The notes below the pieces were generated by a model. The model saw only the letters and a list, made by a program, of their open reading frames with translations. It ran no database searches and was not told where the DNA came from. 17,207 nt of DNA from VFMC01 sp031400715 (GTDB lineage: Bacteria > Actinomycetota > Acidimicrobiia > Acidimicrobiales > Ilumatobacteraceae): the NCBI GenBank assembly GCA_031400715.1, contig JANNQK010000113.1, positions 1-17,207 of the forward strand. Direction: 5' to 3'. Numbering within the stretch: the first letter of the stretch is position 1; the number at the start of each line of letters is the position of its first letter. The translations under genes were made by a program, and so were the position numbers. This document shows, one piece after another, positions 13,175-17,207 of this stretch.

Positions 13175-14245
13175 CACCATCAGGTGCTGGGTGGCCACAT
13201 GGGCATCGCGCATGCACCGTTGGAGCGGGCTGGTCTCGAACACCGAGGATCCGCCCGCCAGCGTGTAGGCAACGTCGGTCGCTTTCGACGCCGACTGGGC
13301 TGCGTGCACGCATGCGAGCCGGATTCGAGCCCGAGCGGCGACATCGATCCGATCACCCATCCCCGCCTGCACCCATGCCTGAGCGAGCTCGTCGTGCAGG
13401 AACGCTCGGGCCGAGCGCACGGTGGCCTCGGCCTTGGCCAACTCGGCCTGGGCCGAACCCGACTGGCTGAGCGTGCGCGAGCTGAACAACGGACGCTTGC
13501 CCTGCGCCAGTTCGGTGAACTCATCGAGGGCATGACGAGCGATTCCCAACGACACCGCGGCCACACCGGCCGCGAGGAGACTGAAGTTCGGGAACCCGGC
13601 GAGTGCGCAGTCGATCGTGCGCTTGCCGAGCAGCGGCTGCACCGACCGGCCCATCGGCACGAACGCGCCGTCGACGCTGAAGTCGTTCGAGCCCGTGCCC
13701 TTCAAACCGGTCGAGTACCACGTGTCGTGGATGGTGACGTCGGCAGCGTCGAGGAACATGAGGTGGAACTCGCCGTCTTCGGTGACCGAGCCTCCGGTGA
13801 GGTAGTTGCAGTGCTGCGAGCCGCTCCCCCACTGCCAGCGCCCAGTGACCCGCCAGCCGTCGCCGTCGCGCACCGCCGTGCCATTGGGCGCATACACCCC
13901 GCCCGTGATCACCTTCGGATCGCCGAAGACCTCGCATGCGATCTCCGGGTCGAGGAAGAGGCTCATCGATGACGTCGTCGACGCGATCATGGTGCACCAG
14001 CCGGCGGCGCCGTCGGCGATCGCCACCTTCTCGATCGCACTCACCAACGTGATCGGGTCGGCCTCGGGCCCGCCGTACGCGGCGGGCACGCACATGCGGA
14101 ACAGCTGCGCATCTCGCAGTGCCTGCACCAGCCGCTTGGGCAGCCGGCGACCCTGCTCACCCTTGTCGGCGTGAGCCTCGACCAACTCCTGCAGACCCTC
14201 GGCCACCTCGATCAGGCTCGGGGAGCCGGCGTTCGTGCCGGTCAT
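13106..14245 (-). CDS. Acyl-CoA dehydrogenase-fold flavoprotein, HsaA/DszC-like
   Basis: This 379-residue protein has the acyl-CoA dehydrogenase fold, but its marks resemble flavin-dependent monooxygenases of group D (HsaA, DszC). It has LFRMCVPAAYGGPE (48-61), an ADGAAGWCTMIAS segment (78-90), a middle beta domain with GRWQWGSGSQHCNYL, and QRCMRDAHVATQH (342-354) followed by a C-terminal amphipathic helix ending FGIDVDTASL. It lacks the YEGT-type dehydrogenase motif. Such enzymes use reduced flavin supplied by a separate reductase, and none is adjacent. The ATG overlaps the stop of the upstream dehydrogenase (ATGA), so the two are co-translated. The tail overlaps the DUF2157 gene. A plain dehydrogenase remains possible. 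Confidence 0.83.
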   Translation of the reverse strand: MTGTNAGSPSLIEVAEGLQELVEAHADKGEQGRRLPKRLVQALRDAQLFRMCVPAAYGGPEADPITLVSAIEKVAIADGAAGWCTMIASTTSSMSLFLDPEIACEVFGDPKVITGGVYAPNGTAVRDGDGWRVTGRWQWGSGSQHCNYLTGGSVTEDGEFHLMFLDAADVTIHDTWYSTGLKGTGSNDFSVDGAFVPMGRSVQPLLGKRTIDCALAGFPNFSLLAAGVAAVSLGIARHALDEFTELAQGKRPLFSSRTLSQSGSAQAELAKAEATVRSARAFLHDELAQAWVQAGMGDRIDVAARARIRLACVHAAQSASKATDVAYTLAGGSSVFETSPLQRCMRDAHVATQHLMVSPRLYETLGRMFFGIDVDTASL

Positions 14246-15477
14246 GAGGCGCGCCCGGCAGCGCGCTGCGACTCCGACCAGCTCATCCCGACGTTGACGT
14301 TCACGTCGTGAGGCAGCCCGAGCACTCGTTCGGCCACGATGTTGCGTTGCACCTCGCCGGTGCCGCCACCGATCGTGAGCGCCTGGCTGAACATGTAGCC
14401 GTCGTACCAGCCGGGGTGCATCAGGCCACCGGCGGGACGTTCCGGGCCGAGTCCCTTGGTGTCGGTGCCGGGCACGAAGCGCTCGATGCCATCACCACCG
14501 GTGAGCATGCCGTTGGCACCGATCATGTCGCGCACCAGCGACATCACATGCTGGCCATGCTCGTCGGCCATGATCTTGCGGATGCTCGCTTCGGGGCCGG
14601 GCTGCTCGCCTTTGAGCGCCGCGGTGAGCGTGCGCAACCGGATGAGGTCGAGCAGCGTGTGCTCGATGTACACCTGCGCGATGCGTTGACGTGCATGGAC
14701 GTCGGCGACGCCGTCGGGGTGGGCCTCACGGATCGACTGCAACGCCTCCAGCGCGGTTGGACCATTGCCCCACAGCACACCGCCGGTGCTGAGCGACACG
14801 CGCTCGTTGCCGAGCGTCACCTTGGCCAATCGCCACCCGTCGTTGAGCTCGCCCACCAGGTTCTCGGCCGGGATCCGCACGTCGGTGAAGAAGACCTCGT
14901 TGAACGTGTGACCGCCGGTGATCTCGGTGATCGGTCTGATCTCGATGCCGGGTGCGTCCATGGGGCAGATGAAGTACGAGATGCCCTTGTGCTTGGCGAC
15001 GTCGGGATCGGTCCGGGCGATCAGGATCCCGAACCGGGCGTACTGCGCCCCGCTGGTCCAGATCTTCTGACCGTTGACGACGAACTCGTCGCCGTCACGG
15101 ACGGCACGCGTGCCGAGGTTGGCCAGATCGCTCCCACTGCCCGGTTCGCTGAACAGCTGGCACCAGTACTCCTCGGCCGACAGCATCGGCGACAAGTAGC
15201 GACGTTTCTGTTCCTCGGTGCCGGCGAACAAGATGGTCGGGCCGGCCCAGCCGATGCCGATCGGATTGATCGGGCGACGCACGCCGGCCTTGGTCAACTC
15301 GTCGTCGATGATGAGCTGGTGGATCGGATCCGCCCCGTGGCCCCACGGTCGGGGCCAGTGCGGCGCGACGAACCCCGCCTGGGCAAGGTCGGCCGCCGAG
15401 GGGGCCTGGTGATCGGCCAACCACTCGCGCACCTCGACACGCCGAGGATCGTCGGCCGCAGGGAGCTGGAAGTCCAT
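14242..15477 (-). CDS. Acyl-CoA dehydrogenase (FadE-like)
   Basis: This 411-residue FAD enzyme oxidises an acyl-CoA to the 2-enoyl-CoA. The start is ATG 15477 (MDFQLPAADD); the 12-codon upstream extension of the frame overlaps the promoter and is rejected. Visible motifs are QLFSEPGSGSD (107-117), GQKIWTSGA (136-144) and the C-terminal GGGTGEVQRNIVAERVLGLP starting at 370. At the position where many dehydrogenases have the catalytic Glu of YEGT, this protein has Gly. The base may therefore lie elsewhere, as in isovaleryl-CoA-type enzymes or in a partner subunit. A TACAGT box 6 nt before the ATG and the lack of a Shine-Dalgarno suggest a leaderless mRNA. It is coupled to the HsaA-like gene downstream by a 4-nt overlap. 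Confidence 0.88.
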   Translation of the reverse strand: MDFQLPAADDPRRVEVREWLADHQAPSAADLAQAGFVAPHWPRPWGHGADPIHQLIIDDELTKAGVRRPINPIGIGWAGPTILFAGTEEQKRRYLSPMLSAEEYWCQLFSEPGSGSDLANLGTRAVRDGDEFVVNGQKIWTSGAQYARFGILIARTDPDVAKHKGISYFICPMDAPGIEIRPITEITGGHTFNEVFFTDVRIPAENLVGELNDGWRLAKVTLGNERVSLSTGGVLWGNGPTALEALQSIREAHPDGVADVHARQRIAQVYIEHTLLDLIRLRTLTAALKGEQPGPEASIRKIMADEHGQHVMSLVRDMIGANGMLTGGDGIERFVPGTDTKGLGPERPAGGLMHPGWYDGYMFSQALTIGGGTGEVQRNIVAERVLGLPHDVNVNVGMSWSESQRAAGRAS

Positions 15478-15483
15478 GACCGC

Positions 15484-15489
15484 ACTGTA
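15484..15489 (-). promoter_or_regulatory. Putative -10 box of a leaderless promoter for the FadE-like operon
   Basis: On the minus strand TACAGT is followed by 6 nt (GCGGTC) and the ATG at 15477. The arrangement is the same as at the divergent promoter pair near 10.2 kb. A -35 candidate GTGACC (15508-15513, 18-nt spacer) matches TTGACA at four positions and falls inside the palindrome just upstream. Confidence 0.5.
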
Positions 15490-15499
15490 AACGCGGATC

Positions 15500-15533
15500 G
15501 GTCCGGCGGTCACCTACGGTGACACGCCGGACC
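15500..15533. terminator. Long near-perfect palindrome: terminator of the DUF1996 gene or operator of the FadE-like operon
   Basis: GGTCCGGCG (15500-15508) pairs with CGCCGGACC (15525-15533), and GTCACC (15509-15514) with GGTGAC (15518-15523). The loop is TAC, and one A (15524) is bulged. The 15-bp GC-rich stem lies 57 nt beyond the DUF1996 stop codon, which suits a transcription terminator, but no clear T run follows in that direction (only TTT in GCGTTTACAG). The inner half-sites GTCACC/GGTGAC cover the -35 region of the FadE-like promoter, which suits a dimeric repressor site. Which role it has cannot be decided from sequence. Confidence 0.5.
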
Positions 15534-15589
15534 GTAGCCGAGGTCGTGGGAGCGAGCGCCGTTGGCTCGGGTGTGCGATCGAAACCGGG

Positions 15590-16702
15590 TCAGACCAGCT
15601 TCATGCCGTTGCCGAGCAGGTCGACGCTGCAGTCGAGGCCCGGGTTCGAGCAGTTGTCGATCCACGTCTGCATCACTGCCGGATCCCAACCGTTCCACCA
15701 GTCGCCATGGCCGGAGTAACCGGCGGGACCGCTGTACATGTCGCTCGACAGACGCCACGACCAGTTGCCGCCGGCGGGGACGCTCCTGTACACGTTGAAG
15801 CTCACCTGCGGCAGTGCGACCGGGTGGGTGGCCGGGCAGCCGTTGTCGGAGTACGCCATGTGACTCTTGTGATCGGCCGAATCGAGGTTGCGACCGTCCC
15901 AGCACTGCGGGAAGGCAACCACCATCTTCACCATCTGACCTGGCGAGCACTGCTGCATCTCGTTGGTGGCCGAGGTGCCGTTGCCGGCCGAGTCCCATGC
16001 GCAGTTCCACGACACCGGGCGCAGCCAGTGCGGCAGTCCGCTGGGGCCGGTGGCGCGGGCGTCGCCGGCGATCATCCGCAGGCCCTGGGGCATCGCATTG
16101 ACCTCCCAGGCCTGGACGCCGGTGTACCCGGTCTTGTAGTAGGCGATGAGGAACTCGGGCACGATCGCTTCGCCCGTGTTGCTGTCGACGATGCTGGGAA
16201 CCCAGTAGCCGCTGCGGTTGGCTGTGCCGCCGCGACAGGTGGAGTCACCGGTGTGCTGGATCGAGTCGGCGTTCGAGAACGCGTTGACGCCCGTGTTGCC
16301 GAAGAAGGTGTGCAGATGCGAACCACCGGGGCGACCCGGCGCCACCAACGGATCATCGGAGGCCATGTGCGAGTAGAAGCAGTAGGTGCGGAACGAACCG
16401 ACGCCATCGCTGAAGAACGGGCTGGCGTCGGCGAACTCGATCTGTGCGCCGGAGTTCGCGTTGAAGGTGGCCGGAGCCGGCACCTGGTTGGGGTCGACCC
16501 AGGGGGCCGCCGTTCCGGTGGGAGCGGTTTGGCTTCCGACGCCCGCGCTGCCGCCGGGTGTTCCGGTACCGGCCTTCGCTGCACCTGCGCCGGACGGCGC
16601 GGCCTGTGGGGTCGCCGTGGACGACGGTGACGGGACGCTGCACGCGGTAGCGAGCAACAGACACACCGAACCGGTCAACGCGAGAGATTTGAATGATTTC
16701 AT
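15590..16702 (-). CDS. Secreted DUF1996 lipoprotein
   Basis: This 370-residue protein has a lipoprotein signal peptide: a positive start (MKSFKS), a hydrophobic core and LLLATAC with Cys21 as the lipidated residue. A Ser/Pro/Thr/Gly-rich linker runs to about residue 65. The DUF1996 domain follows, recognised by GGSHLHTFFGN (126-136), the Asn/Ser-rich NAFSNADSI, STCRGGTANRSGYWVPS (154-170), and the later HKSHMAYSDNGCPATHPVALPQVSFNV block. The paired cysteines suggest disulfides outside the membrane. DUF1996 is common in fungi and actinobacteria; its function is unknown, though the histidine-rich core suggests metal or carbohydrate binding. The ATG is preceded by GGAGG with 5-nt spacing. It stands alone on the minus strand, divergent from an acyl-CoA ligase gene. 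Confidence 0.87.
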   Translation of the reverse strand: MKSFKSLALTGSVCLLLATACSVPSPSSTATPQAAPSGAGAAKAGTGTPGGSAGVGSQTAPTGTAAPWVDPNQVPAPATFNANSGAQIEFADASPFFSDGVGSFRTYCFYSHMASDDPLVAPGRPGGSHLHTFFGNTGVNAFSNADSIQHTGDSTCRGGTANRSGYWVPSIVDSNTGEAIVPEFLIAYYKTGYTGVQAWEVNAMPQGLRMIAGDARATGPSGLPHWLRPVSWNCAWDSAGNGTSATNEMQQCSPGQMVKMVVAFPQCWDGRNLDSADHKSHMAYSDNGCPATHPVALPQVSFNVYRSVPAGGNWSWRLSSDMYSGPAGYSGHGDWWNGWDPAVMQTWIDNCSNPGLDCSVDLLGNGMKLV

Positions 16703-16983
16703 GGGATCCTCCGAACATCGCCTGGGGGAGGTATCGGCACCATCCCGGCCTCACTTGAACCCATCCGCAGAAAAAACCTTAACAGAACTGCAACGTCTCT
16801 TGACGATTTCCTGCCAACTAAATCGCGGTTCTCCAGGGATCTCACTCCGAGCATGTCACTCAGATGACGATTCGGTTACTGTCAGTGGCCGTGAATCCCT
16901 CGTCGACCGCCGATTCTTCTGGTTCTTGTCAAGACGATCGCGCGCAACGTCGCGACGATCGCGCGCAGCGCCCACCGGAGACG
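16703..16983. promoter_or_regulatory. Divergent intergenic region with the least GC-rich DNA of the window
   Basis: This region separates the DUF1996 gene (minus) from the second acyl-CoA ligase (plus). A less GC-rich core (about 16755-16830) includes a run of six A. Minus strand: TGTTAAGGT contains an extended -10 (TAAGGT at 16776-16781) about 75 nt before ATG 16702, with a poor -35. Plus strand: TACTGT (16877-16882) lies 8 nt before an in-frame GTG (16891) and about 100 nt before ATG 16984. A 14-bp direct repeat, GACGATCGCGCGCA, occurs at 16933-16946 and 16954-16967. Promoter assignments are by eye only. Confidence 0.4.
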
Positions 16984-17207
16984 ATGACCGCCGCCCCAGA
17001 TGGGTGGAATCTGGCTCAGATCTGGGAACGGAACGCAGATCGCTTTCCCGACGCCGTCGCGCAGCAGTGTGGCGACAGCACCACTCTGTGGGCTGCATTC
17101 GACCGCCGGGCCGATGGCGTGGCGGCCACGCTGCTCGCCGCCGGGGTGACTCGCCAGGACAAGGTGGCTCACTACCTGTACAACTGCCCCGAGTACCTCG
17201 AGAGCAT
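16984..17207 (+). CDS. Acyl-CoA ligase, N-terminal fragment (3' end outside the window)
   Basis: Seventy-four codons are visible before the window ends: MTAAPDGWNLAQIWERNADR, then FPDAVAQQCGDSTTLWAAFDRRADGVAATLLAAGV and DKVAHYLYNCPEYLES. This is the typical opening of an ANL-superfamily acyl-CoA ligase: a hydrophobic substrate-side helix, an FPD.VA block, then a region where the helix after AAFDRRA ends in LLAAGV.  The nucleotide-binding motifs would lie beyond the window. ATG 16984 is chosen because GGAGA lies 4-5 nt upstream. An in-frame GTG at 16891 would add 31 residues, including a DDRAQR repeat, and could be used from a leaderless transcript. It runs divergently from the DUF1996 gene. 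The family call rests on this fragment alone. Confidence 0.78.
   Translation, partial: MTAAPDGWNLAQIWERNADRFPDAVAQQCGDSTTLWAAFDRRADGVAATLLAAGVTRQDKVAHYLYNCPEYLES

Noticed and set aside
10330..13470. A 1046-codon open frame on the plus strand across the GH18 and DUF2157 genes
   Set aside because: The product is extremely Arg/His/Gly-rich with no domain, and it is out of frame with two genes that show clear motifs. It is a by-product of high GC content.
16800..16830. Plus-strand promoter with TTGACG as -35
   Set aside because: No TANNNT box lies 16-19 bp downstream of TTGACG (16800-16805).
1..17207. tRNA or rRNA genes, phage or defence modules
   Set aside because: I saw no tRNA-like T-loop/acceptor pattern, rRNA segment, or any nuclease, toxin or phage structural gene. 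This was by eye; tRNAscan-SE or Rfam could still reveal a small RNA.

Overview
The window is GC-rich, densely packed DNA whose gene content points to a high-GC actinobacterium. The evidence is a SufT/ferredoxin/Mrp iron-sulfur module with actinobacterial-type sequences, several acyl-CoA ligase and dehydrogenase genes, a DUF1996 lipoprotein, and start codons lying 6-7 nt after TANNNT boxes, as expected of leaderless mRNAs. An Acidimicrobiia (Ilumatobacter-like) source is my best guess, but the sequence alone does not prove it. There is no rRNA, tRNA or CRISPR array that I can see.

Layout. (1) 1-3230, plus strand: the end of a SUF iron-sulfur assembly operon: sufD (5' end outside the window), sufT, a small ferredoxin and an Mrp/ApbC-type cluster carrier. 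The first two overlap by 4 nt and the rest follow closely. (2) About 3211-5580: an IS21-family insertion sequence (istA, istB) whose left end lies inside the 3' end of mrp and supplies its last codons and stop. (3) 5815-10157, minus strand: a four-gene run transcribed crotonase, nitroreductase, MFS transporter, acyl-CoA ligase. It looks like a small acyl-CoA pathway of unknown substrate. (4) 10193-13174, plus strand: a membrane-anchored GH18-like glycosidase and a DUF2157 multi-pass membrane protein. They diverge from the crotonase across a 35-bp gap holding two mirror-image promoter boxes. (5) 13106-15477, minus strand: two coupled acyl-CoA dehydrogenase-superfamily genes, one of them HsaA/DszC-like. 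The downstream one overlaps the DUF2157 gene tail to tail by 69 bp. (6) 15590-16702, minus strand: a DUF1996 lipoprotein. (7) 16984-end, plus strand: the start of a second acyl-CoA ligase.

How it fits together. The left quarter is iron-sulfur cluster biogenesis; most of the rest is CoA-thioester catabolism plus cell-envelope proteins. No obvious defence or wholly new system is present. The observations most worth a second look are: an Mrp with a second, truncated P-loop motif at its N-terminus and an IS-derived C-terminus; a stem-loop covering the istA ribosome-binding site; the symmetric divergent leaderless promoter pair; a long palindrome upstream of the dehydrogenase operon; and a crotonase lacking both usual catalytic glutamates.
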